A DNA stretch of 26,583 bases, from NCBI GenBank assembly GCA_948511255.1, contig CAOQNC010000001.1, forward strand, positions 1 to 26,583, in the 5' to 3' direction. The first letter of the stretch is position 1, and each line of letters opens with the position of its first letter. This DNA comes from an uncultured Candidatus Saccharibacteria bacterium. Its GTDB lineage: Bacteria > Patescibacteriota > Saccharimonadia > Saccharimonadales > Saccharimonadaceae. Made by a program: the position numbers and the translations under genes. The notes beneath the pieces were generated by a model. It did no database searches, had not been told where the DNA came from, and saw only the letters and a list, made by a program, of their open reading frames with translations. Positions 1 to 6,941 of this stretch are shown piece after piece.

Positions 1-278
1 GTTACAATCAGCCGCATCTCGCCATTCGTGTCGGCTATGCCATTCTCGCCGCCCTCATCGTCAGCCACCCCCGTCGCAAATCCCAGCTCCCGCGCTTCCG
101 CCGCTGTCACGACCGGAATAATTTTCACCGTATCCGCTCGCCTGAGCATCTCAAAAGTCTCAAAACTCCCATCAAACATCTTCTGCGGCCATTGATAAAC
201 CGCCCAAATCCTCCCCTGAAAAACCTTCTCCGCCTCCTCCGGAATCAACTTTACATTTTCTGGCACAAATCTTCTCAT
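1..278 (-). CDS. NUDIX-like hydrolase, N-terminal part (runs off the window)
   Basis: This is the first 92 codons of a gene whose 3' end lies beyond base 1. The protein begins MRRFVPENVKLIPEEAEKVF, continues with a GRIWAVYQWPQ segment, then MFDGSFETFEML and a strand reading DTVKIIPVV. This lead-in followed by a beta-strand is characteristic of small NUDIX-superfamily proteins from CPR bacteria. The diagnostic GX5EX7REUXEEXGU box would lie outside the window, so the assignment rests on the N-terminus only. Of two candidate ATGs near the start, only the one at 276-278 opens a long frame; the one at 284-286 stops after three codons. No clear Shine-Dalgarno site is visible. If the call is right, it would hydrolyse nucleoside diphosphates linked to another moiety. 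Confidence 0.6.
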   Translation of the reverse strand, partial: MRRFVPENVKLIPEEAEKVFQGRIWAVYQWPQKMFDGSFETFEMLRRADTVKIIPVVTAAEARELGFATGVADDEGGENGIADTNGEMRLIV

Positions 279-360
279 AATTCCATTATACCTTATTCAT
301 CGCCAATCTAGAACCAACCCTCGCGTCAACCCGACAAACACTCAAGCCCCTCCTTAACGC

Positions 361-393
361 AGGAAAAGGCCCCGGTGCAAACGCACCGAGGCC
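361..393 (-). terminator. Rho-independent terminator of the alpha/beta-hydrolase-like gene
   Basis: On the minus strand bases 393-368 fold into an 11-bp stem (one G-T wobble) closed by a 4-nt loop, followed by TTTTCC at 367-362. It starts 31 nt past the hydrolase stop codon. The remaining intergenic bases (279-360, 394-423) show nothing further. Confidence 0.85.
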
Positions 394-423
394 AATCAAG
401 TAACCCAAAATCTTACCAGGGCA

Positions 424-1206
424 TCAGCCCAGCTGGCTCATCAGCTCGTCCCACGCCGCGGCGTAGGCGTCAGCGTTGCCCTGCGTGTCGGCATGCTTAC
501 CCTCGACCATAACGATCGGCACGTCCTTGAAGTAGTCCGCGATCACGTCGTTCTGCAGGAACTCATCATCGCTGCTACAGATGACGCCAAGCGTGTTGGT
601 CGTGACGTGCGGCGCGTCGAAACAGTAGGACAGGTCGCGCCATTGGTCTGCTAAGAATGCGAAGGAAAACCCGCGGATGCAGGGAATGTGGCTCAGCCAC
701 CCGAACGGCACGGTCGCTCCTTCCATCAGCGGCGCCAGAATCTTCAGACCGACACCGGCGTAGGGCTTCAGGATTTTGGAATGCGGTTCCGGGTTGATGG
801 CGACCGTCTCGACGTCGTCGAGCTCCGATTCCGCAAACCGCGAAACGTAATCGCCGATCGAAATCCCGAAGATCCGCACCTTGCAGTTCTGTTGCTGCGC
901 GTCGGCCAGCACCTGATTGACGATCTGCTTCATGCTGCATCCCCGCGTCTCTGCATAAGTGACGTAAGTGATGCCGCCGTCGATCTTCTCCTCCAGGAAC
1001 TTGAACGCCCTCTCCGGCTGGTTGATATTACCAGCCACGAAGTAGTTCATGACCCCGCTGTTGCCGACCTCGCGCACCCTCTGGAGTTCCGCTGCCACCC
1101 CGCCGGTCGCGTACCAGTATGCCCTGGCGCCGACGTAGCTGAGCGAATTGACCAGAAGTAAGGCGATGACCAATTTCTTTCCGACATTTTTACCATTTTT
1201 GCGCAT
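424..1206 (-). CDS. Secreted or membrane-anchored alpha/beta-hydrolase-like protein
   Basis: A 260-aa protein with a basic N-terminus (MRKNGKNVGKK) and a hydrophobic segment at about residues 11-29, so it is likely a signal peptide or membrane anchor. A nucleophile-elbow motif GISIG (114-118, Ser116) fits the GxSxG of alpha/beta hydrolases. Asp213/Asp214 and His238 lie at plausible positions for the rest of a catalytic triad. The exact family is not recognised and the substrate is unknown. The start has a strong Shine-Dalgarno (AGGAGGT) and sits behind a perfect consensus promoter; the gene ends in its own terminator, so it is monocistronic and probably well expressed. Its base composition is visibly richer in G+C than its neighbours, suggesting transfer or different selection. 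The fold call is inferred from motifs only. Confidence 0.6.
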   Translation of the reverse strand: MRKNGKNVGKKLVIALLLVNSLSYVGARAYWYATGGVAAELQRVREVGNSGVMNYFVAGNINQPERAFKFLEEKIDGGITYVTYAETRGCSMKQIVNQVLADAQQQNCKVRIFGISIGDYVSRFAESELDDVETVAINPEPHSKILKPYAGVGLKILAPLMEGATVPFGWLSHIPCIRGFSFAFLADQWRDLSYCFDAPHVTTNTLGVICSSDDEFLQNDVIADYFKDVPIVMVEGKHADTQGNADAYAAAWDELMSQLG

Positions 1207-1271
1207 AAAAACACCTCCTATGTGCTTGCGCAGATAAGATTGAAGGGAATTAAAGAGCGCCCCTCTCTACC

Positions 1272-1300
1272 ATTATAGCACACCTTTTCAAAATTGTCAA
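1272..1300 (-). promoter_or_regulatory. Perfect consensus sigma-70 promoter for the hydrolase-like gene
   Basis: On the minus strand the -35 box TTGACA (1295-1300), a 17-nt spacer and the -10 box TATAAT (1272-1277) all match consensus exactly. The predicted transcript has a leader of roughly 60 nt with an AGGAGGT ribosome site. This is the only protein gene in the window with a fully consensus promoter. Confidence 0.92.
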
Positions 1301-1339
1301 GATGCCACCATTTCGCCTCCGTCATCAGCGACCAACTTA

Positions 1340-1348
1340 TGCTATAAT
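1340..1348 (+). promoter_or_regulatory. Extended -10 promoter, leaderless tfoX-like mRNA
   Basis: TGC-TATAAT at 1340-1348 is an extended -10 box ending 6 nt before the ATG at 1355. Transcription would begin at or next to the start codon. No recognisable -35 box is visible. Confidence 0.75.
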
Positions 1349-1354
1349 TAGCCT

Positions 1355-1669
1355 ATGTCTACTACTCCCGCTCAAAAAGATCAAATCGTCTCCCGTCTCG
1401 AGCCGCTCGGCGACGTCACCGTCCGTCCGATGATGGGCGAATACCTTGTCTATTTCAATGGCACTTATTTCGCGAACATCTGCGACGGCCATCTCCTCGT
1501 CAAAATCACCCCAACCAACAGTCATTACGACCTCCCTGAAGTTCTACCTTATGCCAGCGCCAAGCGCAACATGCTCCGCGTCGACGACCTCGACAATCTC
1601 GACTTCCTTCGCGACCTCATCACCGAAACCCTCAAAGGCCTCTCTAAACCCAAACCGAAGAAGAAATAA
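1355..1669 (+). CDS. TfoX N-terminal domain family protein
   Basis: A 104-aa protein matching the small TfoX_N family. It has VRPMMGEYLVYFNG (about residues 23-36), ICDGHLLVKITPTN (42-55) and a C-terminal helix, then a Lys-rich tail (KPKPKKK). TfoX/Sxy proteins regulate competence in Gammaproteobacteria, but the isolated N-terminal domain in other phyla has no proven function, so the competence role is only a family hint. Only about 100 residues are present, so the C-terminal TfoX domain is absent. There is no Shine-Dalgarno; the -10 box is 6 nt before the ATG, so the mRNA should be leaderless. The stop (1667-1669) directly abuts the stop of the convergent 65-aa gene, leaving no space for a terminator. 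Confidence 0.85.
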   Translation: MSTTPAQKDQIVSRLEPLGDVTVRPMMGEYLVYFNGTYFANICDGHLLVKITPTNSHYDLPEVLPYASAKRNMLRVDDLDNLDFLRDLITETLKGLSKPKPKKK

Positions 1670-1867
1670 TTAGCCTAAAAACCCAACCGCCGCAATTAGT
1701 AACGTTGCCATTCCTGCTCCGCATATCAGCCAGACCATTTCTTCGCTCGGCAGCCCTAAAACCGCGCACATGATTGCCAGCCCTACCCACAAAATCAGCA
1801 AGCAGATTGCTGTCCATGGGTATCGAATATGTAGCAGTAAACTTTTCATAAAACTACTCTTTTTCAT
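1670..1867 (-). CDS. Small two-TM membrane protein, last gene of the UbiB operon
   Basis: A 65-aa protein with two hydrophobic helices (about residues 18-38 and 44-64) separated by a short GLPSEE turn. Its ATG overlaps the UbiB stop by 4 nt (ATGA), implying translational coupling. A second in-frame Met (residue 7) could be an alternative start. It belongs to no family I recognise. Classical UbiB/ABC1 proteins carry two C-terminal transmembrane helices, which the UbiB-like protein encoded just upstream lacks; this small protein could be the detached membrane anchor. That role is inference from gene order and topology. Confidence 0.7.
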   Translation of the reverse strand: MKKSSFMKSLLLHIRYPWTAICLLILWVGLAIMCAVLGLPSEEMVWLICGAGMATLLIAAVGFLG

Positions 1868-3321
1868 GCGAATATTTTCTCCCTCACTAAGTTAAATAGG
1901 TATTCATCGTTATCAGCCAATGACGAAATCGTGTTGACTAGGAGTTCATAGCTCTCCGTCAACCCATAATGGGTGGCCTTCACGGCGTCGCGCGGCACTC
2001 CCGTCAGATTGGCGTTCTCTAGCGCATACTCCATCGACCGCCGCATAATTTCCGAAAAACTATGTCCACCCTCCCGATTATCTAAAATCGTCACCGCCCC
2101 GAGAAACGCTTGCATCGCCTTCAACAGTTCAAAGTTTACAGTGTCAATATCTATATCTATTACGCGCGTCCCGACCACCTGAATAAACACATCCATCAAA
2201 TGCCCGTCTCGGAATGATTGGGCGTAATTTGTATTTCCAATCATCTCATTATTTAGCTTCCTGGTGATAGAGCTAGCCAAAACCTCTAGTAGGTTTTCAC
2301 CATCAAAATTACACTTCTGCATCGCCAGGGAAATATCCGGACAAAAACAAGTTACGGTCGTCTCTAGCAACGTCTGGAACTTATCTTCGCCGCACAAAAT
2401 CTCGTAGTAACTTTTTACCCAATTATAATATGCTTCGTGGCTAGTAGGTCTCCGTGCGATAATTCCAAAATCAATAAAGCCAATCCGATTGTCGCTGAGC
2501 AGAATAATATTCCCCGGATGTGGGTCTCCGTAAACGTAATCCGCGCACATTGCCGTATAAAGCGCTTCGCCGCCCGCCAGTATTACTTGTTCCCAAATAT
2601 CCGATCCTGTCAGCTCCTTCGCAATCTTCGCCGCCGACTTGTCGCGCGTTGCCGCACTCATCACGTCTGCTAGCGCTGGTCCCTCAATAAAGTCCTGCAC
2701 AATCACGTTTTCCGACGACAATTCTTCATAAACTTTCGGTATCACAATCCGCGGATGGTTGCTATAGAGTTCAGTAAAATATTTTTGATTTTCTATTTCC
2801 CGACGATAGTCAGTTTCCTGTATAAGCATTTTCGCATACGCATCGTAAGCGTCATTATAATCTACTAAATACTTCGGCAGAAACTTCGAGAATAGCCAAC
2901 ACAGCTTTCGCAGCGACTTTAAGTCCGTTTTTAAGTTTTTCTGAATTGACGGTCGCAAAATCTTCACCGCCACATCCTCGCCGGTTAGTAACTGCCCGCG
3001 ATATACTAGCGCAAAGCTCCCTGCTGCTACCGGCTCCGATGAAATTTTCGCAAATTTTTCTATCTGCACATGCTCGGCTAGATTAAGGGCTTCCCGTGGC
3101 GCCTGCGCAAAAATCTCCATCTCTCGTGGTCCACCCCAACCGTCCAAAAACTTGCTCGACCCGCCCAGGATCTGTAAGAACTTAATATAAACCCCGCCCC
3201 ACTCCCGAAAACTCTCAAAAATCGCCCGGCGATACTCACAATCCTTTCGGATCGCTTTTGAGAACCTAATTCTTGCTAACTTCGCAATTAATCCAGTATA
3301 GCGCCGAGCGTTTCGCATCAT
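1864..3321 (-). CDS. ABC1/UbiB-family atypical kinase (AarF-like)
   Basis: A 485-aa member of the ABC1 (UbiB/COQ8) protein-kinase-like family. Visible landmarks are a degenerate KxGQ motif reading KFLQ (47-50), an Ala-rich loop reading AAGS (99-102) in place of the usual AAAS, the VAVK lysine (Lys120), the catalytic loop DPHPGN (266-271) and DFG (284-286). The family supports ubiquinone and lipid metabolism elsewhere, but no quinone genes are visible here, so the substrate is unknown. The start is MM at 3321/3318, where ATGATG overlaps the TGA of a 51-aa upstream gene; longer in-frame starts would run through that gene. The C-terminal region is helical with no obvious transmembrane pair, unlike typical UbiB. 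It lies between two small membrane-protein genes with 4-nt overlaps on both sides. Confidence 0.9.
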   Translation of the reverse strand: MMRNARRYTGLIAKLARIRFSKAIRKDCEYRRAIFESFREWGGVYIKFLQILGGSSKFLDGWGGPREMEIFAQAPREALNLAEHVQIEKFAKISSEPVAAGSFALVYRGQLLTGEDVAVKILRPSIQKNLKTDLKSLRKLCWLFSKFLPKYLVDYNDAYDAYAKMLIQETDYRREIENQKYFTELYSNHPRIVIPKVYEELSSENVIVQDFIEGPALADVMSAATRDKSAAKIAKELTGSDIWEQVILAGGEALYTAMCADYVYGDPHPGNIILLSDNRIGFIDFGIIARRPTSHEAYYNWVKSYYEILCGEDKFQTLLETTVTCFCPDISLAMQKCNFDGENLLEVLASSITRKLNNEMIGNTNYAQSFRDGHLMDVFIQVVGTRVIDIDIDTVNFELLKAMQAFLGAVTILDNREGGHSFSEIMRRSMEYALENANLTGVPRDAVKATHYGLTESYELLVNTISSLADNDEYLFNLVREKIFA

Positions 3322-3473
3322 TTTTTCTTCCCGAACCCAATCAAGAACAAAACTACAGTCATCACTATCGCAAAAACTGGCAAAAACAGCCCAATCTCTG
3401 GGCTGCAAACTGCTAGCAAAATCGTCCCCAGCCAGACTGCCAAAATCGCTACAATTACAAACGCATATTTCAT
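3318..3473 (-). CDS. 51-aa two-TM membrane protein, first gene of the UbiB operon
   Basis: A 51-aa ORF beginning MKYAFVIVAILAVWLG and ending GFGKKK. It is almost entirely hydrophobic, with two predicted helices (about 3-23 and 28-47) split by CSPEIG and a basic cytoplasmic tail. Its TGA overlaps the UbiB start (AAATGATG), the same 4-nt overlap used by the following gene pair, which argues strongly that it is real and coupled. The ATG lies 16 nt beyond the encoded CCA of tRNA-Pro(GGG) with no Shine-Dalgarno, so it could be expressed from the tRNA promoter by readthrough. A TAGAAT 8 nt upstream of the ATG is an alternative leaderless promoter. The family is not recognised. Confidence 0.7.
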   Translation of the reverse strand: MKYAFVIVAILAVWLGTILLAVCSPEIGLFLPVFAIVMTVVLFLIGFGKKK

Positions 3474-3489
3474 ATATAACAATTCTAAA

Positions 3490-3564
3490 TGGTCGGGGCT
3501 ACCAGGATCGAACTGGCGACCTCACGCCCCCCAGGCGTGCGCGCTACCACTGCGCCAAGCCCCG
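3490..3564 (-). tRNA. tRNA-Pro (GGG)
   Basis: The minus strand folds as a cloverleaf: acceptor CGGGGCT/AGCCCCG, discriminator A, encoded CCA (3490-3492), anticodon stem CACGC/GCGTG with loop CTGGGGG giving anticodon GGG, and T arm with TTCGATC. All three Pro isoacceptors (GGG, TGG, CGG) occur in this window. Confidence 0.95.
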
Positions 3565-3632
3565 ACATTGCGCCGAACAGACCAAAGACAGCCCGAAGAC
3601 GAGCTCCTGAAGCCGAAAGACGCTACCCTCTT

Positions 3633-3661
3633 ATTCTATCACGCCGCGCCAATCTTGTCAG
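3633..3661 (-). promoter_or_regulatory. Promoter of tRNA-Pro(GGG), possibly also the UbiB operon
   Basis: On the minus strand CTGACA (3656-3661), a 17-nt spacer and TAGAAT (3633-3638). The -10 box is 68 nt upstream of the tRNA 5' end, so this tRNA has a conventional 5' leader. No terminator separates the tRNA from the 51-aa gene. Confidence 0.7.
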
Positions 3662-3762
3662 GCATAAGCGTCAAAATCCGCCGCCCTCATCCAAACAAAA
3701 ACGCAAAACCGCATCCTTTCAATCATTCGCAACTAGCTTCATCTCAAACTGGTAAACTGGTG

Positions 3763-3768
3763 TATAAT
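3763..3768 (+). promoter_or_regulatory. -10 box for a leaderless HD-domain mRNA
   Basis: TATAAT ends 6 nt before the ATG at 3775. No -35 box or Shine-Dalgarno is visible. Confidence 0.65.
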
Positions 3769-3774
3769 CAACTT

Positions 3775-5193
3775 ATGAACTCTAGCGCACGCGATAACGA
3801 AATCGACACCTCAAAAGTCAACCCCCAGCTGAAATCCTACATCGAAACCCATATCCTTCCGCAGTATTCCAAAAATGAGTGGGGTCATCAAATCGGCCAT
3901 ATCGACTACGTTATCCGTCGCAGTTTTGAATTTGCCAATCAAGCCAACGCAGCCAACCAAGCCAAAAATCCCACCCAGCCTCTCAATCCCAACATCATCT
4001 ATACTGCCGCCGCCTATCATGATCTCGGCCATCACATCGACGCCGCTCACCATGAAAAAGTCTCCGCCGAAATCCTCCGCAAAGACGAAAACCTTGAATA
4101 ATTTCTGAAGCTCAACGAAATCGAAACGATTGCCGAAGCTATCGAAGACCACCGCTCTCATCGCGATCAGCCGCTTCGCAGCATCTATGGTAAAATTATC
4201 ACTTCCGCTGATTGTAACATCAACATTGATGTTATGCTTCGCCGCACTTATACTTACCGCCTGCGCAACTTCAGCAACTTTTCTCTCGACGAGGTCATCA
4301 ACGACGCCCGTCAGCATCTCGCTAGTAAATACGGCGAAAATGGCTATGCTCTGAGAAAAATGTTCTTCGACGATCCAGAATTCAAGGCTGCCCTCAAAGA
4401 CCTACAAAATCTTACCTCCGACGAACAACTTTTCCGCGAGCGCTTCCTAAAAGTCAATCATCTTGAGCATACTCTCGAACTCGAGCAGCAACTTTCCGAA
4501 TATCTCGCGCCAGTTAATCCCAGCCTTAGAACTTACGTCGAAACTAATATTCTGCCGCAATATTCTAAAAACGACCGCGCGCACGGCATTCTCCATATCC
4601 GCGAAGTTATCCGTCGCAGCTTTCTTCTCGACGGCGCTTTCTCTCTGAACCTCGACTCGAACTTAATCTACGCCATTGCCGCCTATCACGACCTCGGCAA
4701 ACATATCGATAGTGACCGCCATGAGTTTATCTCTGCTAAACTTCTCCGCGAAGACGCGAAAGTTTATGACTATTTCTCGCCAGAAGAAGTTGACACTATC
4801 GCCGAAGCCATTGAAGATCATCGCTCCTCACAGTCTGACGTCCCGCGCTCAACCTATGGTAAACTCATTTCCTCGGCCGACCGTAACACTCGCGTCGAAA
4901 TGGTTTTCGTGCACAGTTTCTTCGTCGGAAAAGACCGCCAGCCCGAAACTACCGTCAAAGACTTTCTCGATTATACTTTTCGCCGACTTTCTAAACGCTA
5001 CGGCGAAGATGATCCAGAAAACATGTTCTATGCTGACGACGAGTATCGCAACTTCCTCTCCGAAATCCGTGCACTTCTTCGCGGCGAGGAAGCCTTCAAG
5101 AACCGCTACTGCGAAATCAACCAAATTTCTTCCCGTGAGCACACCCTCGCCGAAGAACCTGGCGTCGAAATTTCGCCTGTAATTTTAATCTAA
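3775..5193 (+). pseudogene. Tandem double HD-domain phosphohydrolase gene with an in-frame TAA
   Basis: One continuous frame of 472 codons encodes two similar HD-type modules. Module 1 has His42 in WGHQIGH, the metal-binding HD pair in AAYHDLGHHID and then EDHRSHR. Module 2 repeats each element: AHGILHIREVIRRSF, AAYHDLGKHID, EDHRSS and SSADRNTRVE. Such domains hydrolyse phosphoesters; the substrate cannot be read from the sequence. Codon 109 (4099-4101) is TAA, exactly where module 2 has TAT (Tyr) in the block D-Y-F, so one T-to-A change explains it. Frame and protein-like sequence continue intact for the remaining 363 codons, so the mutation is recent, a sequencing error, or read through. 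No good ribosome site for restart is visible; an ATG at 4234 lies mid-module. The frame ends overlapping the convergent MBL gene by 4 nt. Confidence 0.8.
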
Positions 5194-5882
5194 ATCTCGA
5201 TACTCTCCCCGATCCCCAGCGGCGCAAACTCCGCGCCCATCCCTTCGCACGCTCCGCGCAAAAGGTTGTCGTAAATCGTCTTGCCCATTTCTGACAGAAG
5301 CCCATCGTGCACTGGCACCACCACCCGCGGCTTAGCAATCTTCATAAACTCTGTCGTTTCTGACATCTTCGTCCACGGCGCCACCTCTGGCACCAGCAAA
5401 ACTTCCACCGCCCCATTCATCTCTAATAAATCAAACGAATCACCCGGGTTCGTCAACTTCCCGTCGACCACCACGCCGATATTTTGGCAGGGAACTTTGC
5501 CCGCCACGACCGACGCGTGGTCCTTTCCAAAGAACTCTAACTTAAACCCTTCGTATTCCCCGACGAAGCCCTCAGCTACCTCATCCCCGCCGACAAAAGC
5601 CTCGTCTCCGCCCTTCACAACCATCACATCTGCCGCGCCCAGAGCATTCCGAATCACTGTCGCCGCATCTTCCGGCGCAAAAATCTTCGCCCCCGGATTT
5701 CGATCGAGAATCGCACTAATCCGTTCCGGCTGCAAGTGGTCATTATGCGCATGCGTAATGATAATCGCCGCCACGTTGTCAAACTCCGGCAACGTCGCCG
5801 CAAACTCCACCGGATCAAAAACCAACTTCTTTCCGCCCTTCTCCAGCACAATCCCCGAATGCTCCAACTTCATCAACTTCAT
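5190..5882 (-). CDS. MBL-fold metal-dependent hydrolase (UlaG/UPF0173-like)
   Basis: A 230-aa metallo-beta-lactamase-fold protein. It begins MKLMKLEHSGIVLEKGGKK, typical of the small UPF0173/UlaG-like branch, and carries the metal-binding HAHNDH motif, a later KDHA, a NPGDSF strand-loop and the final His in VPVHDG. It probably acts in the cytosol on an unknown phosphoester or lactone. I place the start at 5882, not at the ATG at 5894, because GGAGG inside that upstream ATG region sits correctly as a Shine-Dalgarno for 5882, and the family normally begins with the MKL strand. A TATAAT at 5903-5908 gives a very short leader of about 15 nt. It is divergent from the NERD gene. Confidence 0.85.
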   Translation of the reverse strand: MKLMKLEHSGIVLEKGGKKLVFDPVEFAATLPEFDNVAAIIITHAHNDHLQPERISAILDRNPGAKIFAPEDAATVIRNALGAADVMVVKGGDEAFVGGDEVAEGFVGEYEGFKLEFFGKDHASVVAGKVPCQNIGVVVDGKLTNPGDSFDLLEMNGAVEVLLVPEVAPWTKMSETTEFMKIAKPRVVVPVHDGLLSEMGKTIYDNLLRGACEGMGAEFAPLGIGESIEI

Positions 5883-5902
5883 AACTTCCTCCATTTTCTA
5901 TT

Positions 5903-5934
5903 ATTATACCATGCTGACTGACAACTGGTATAAT
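5903..5934. promoter_or_regulatory. Divergent promoters, MBL gene (-) and NERD gene (+)
   Basis: Minus-strand TATAAT at 5903-5908 serves the MBL gene. Plus-strand extended -10 TGG-TATAAT at 5926-5934 ends 7 nt before the NERD ATG at 5942. The two -10 boxes are 20 nt apart, so polymerases would compete. Confidence 0.7.
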
Positions 5935-5941
5935 ATAACAT

Positions 5942-6613
5942 ATGAGAATAATCCTGTTTGTTGCCCCGCTCGTCGCGCTTACTGCTTACTTCGTTTTACT
6001 ACTGCGTCGCAACCAGCTAACTTTCTCCGACCTTTGGGATATGCTCAGCAATCGCCATGAGTACAAAACCCTTGGACAGGGCGGGGAGCGTTTTCTCTAC
6101 CGTGAGCTTATCCGACTTGGCGTTCCTGAGCCGCAGATTTTCCGCAATGTCTACATTCCCGTAGCCGACAAAACCAATAAAACCACCGAAATTGATCTAC
6201 TTGTTCTTTCGAAAAAAGGCATCCTTGTCTTCGAACACAAAACCTATCAGGGCAAAATCTACGGCGATGGTCGCTCAAAAAAGTGGACGCAGTATTATCA
6301 TGGTAAACGCACCTTTCTCAGCCCCGTCGAACAAAACCGTTACCACGCCGAATGTCTTCGTCGATTTCTCGATGTAAAACTCCCAATATATACCTTCATT
6401 ACCCATTCGGTTTCCGGAGAGTGGCATATTCGCAATATCCCACCCGAAGCACACTTCATCACGAAGAAAGGTGATTTTAGCCGAATCTACCAAAATATCC
6501 CCGACTCTCCCGCTATGGCCAGAGCCTTCCATTCTCTCTCGGAAAAGCTATCTCCTCTCTCCCGCCCCGAAGACGGCACCAGGGAACAACATATCGCCAA
6601 TTTCGGGAAATAG
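5942..6613 (+). CDS. NERD-domain membrane-anchored protein (nuclease-related)
   Basis: A 223-aa protein with one N-terminal membrane helix (about residues 3-21) followed by a NERD domain. Domain landmarks are GQGGERFLYREL (45-56, Glu49), TEIDLLVLS (82-90, Asp85) and ILVFEHK (94-100, Glu98-x-Lys100), then YGDGRSKKW. The spacing matches the E...D...ExK layout of NERD domains, which are distantly related to PD-(D/E)XK nucleases; catalytic activity has rarely been shown. Its C-terminal third is unassigned. The ATG has no Shine-Dalgarno and lies 7 nt after an extended -10 box, so the mRNA is probably leaderless. Confidence 0.85.
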   Translation: MRIILFVAPLVALTAYFVLLLRRNQLTFSDLWDMLSNRHEYKTLGQGGERFLYRELIRLGVPEPQIFRNVYIPVADKTNKTTEIDLLVLSKKGILVFEHKTYQGKIYGDGRSKKWTQYYHGKRTFLSPVEQNRYHAECLRRFLDVKLPIYTFITHSVSGEWHIRNIPPEAHFITKKGDFSRIYQNIPDSPAMARAFHSLSEKLSPLSRPEDGTREQHIANFGK

Positions 6614-6640
6614 CTAGCATTTTTTCGAACCCGCCTTTAT

Positions 6641-6669
6641 TTGACAAATCCCAGAGCAAGATGTAAAAT
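6641..6669 (+). promoter_or_regulatory. Sigma-70 promoter of the PspC gene
   Basis: TTGACA (6641-6646), a 17-nt spacer and TAAAAT (6664-6669). The transcript has a leader of about 45 nt with a GAAAGGAG ribosome site, in contrast to the leaderless genes nearby. Confidence 0.85.
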
Positions 6670-6721
6670 AAACCCAATAACTCACCCCGACAACTTCAGT
6701 CGGGAACGAAAGGAGCAAACC

Positions 6722-6916
6722 ATGGCCAAACGTCTCTATCGTATCGAATACGGCAAGCGCATCGCCGGCGTTTGCGGCGGCCTCGCCGAATATCTCAATA
6801 TCGACCCTACGCTTGTTCGCCTCGCATGGATTTTGCTCGTCTTTTGCGTCGGCGGCGGCATCTTCGCCTACATCCTCGCCGCAATCATCATGCCCAGTAA
6901 ATCTGAAGTTTATTGA
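6722..6916 (+). CDS. PspC-domain small membrane protein
   Basis: A 64-aa PspC-domain protein: MAKRLYRIEYGKRIAGVCGG, then LAEYLNIDPTLVRLAWIL, and a membrane helix ending in IIMPS. This is the complete minimal PspC fold. In enterobacteria PspC is a membrane sensor of the phage-shock response; stand-alone versions are common and of unproven role. An ATG with AAGGAG 7 nt upstream fixes the start; the longer frame from a TTG at 6641 overlaps the promoter and is not used. It is the last ordinary gene before the accessory island. Confidence 0.9.
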   Translation: MAKRLYRIEYGKRIAGVCGGLAEYLNIDPTLVRLAWILLVFCVGGGIFAYILAAIIMPSKSEVY

Positions 6917-6941
6917 AGGTAACCATAATGAAGTGTAAGAT

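Noticed and set aside
688..1161. Plus-strand frame inside the alpha/beta-hydrolase-like gene
   Set aside because: The minus-strand frame has promoter, ribosome site, signal segment, GxSxG motif and terminator; the plus-strand frame has none.
4849..5142. Minus-strand frame opposite the second HD module
   Set aside because: It lies inside the HD frame, with no start signals and no recognisable protein content.
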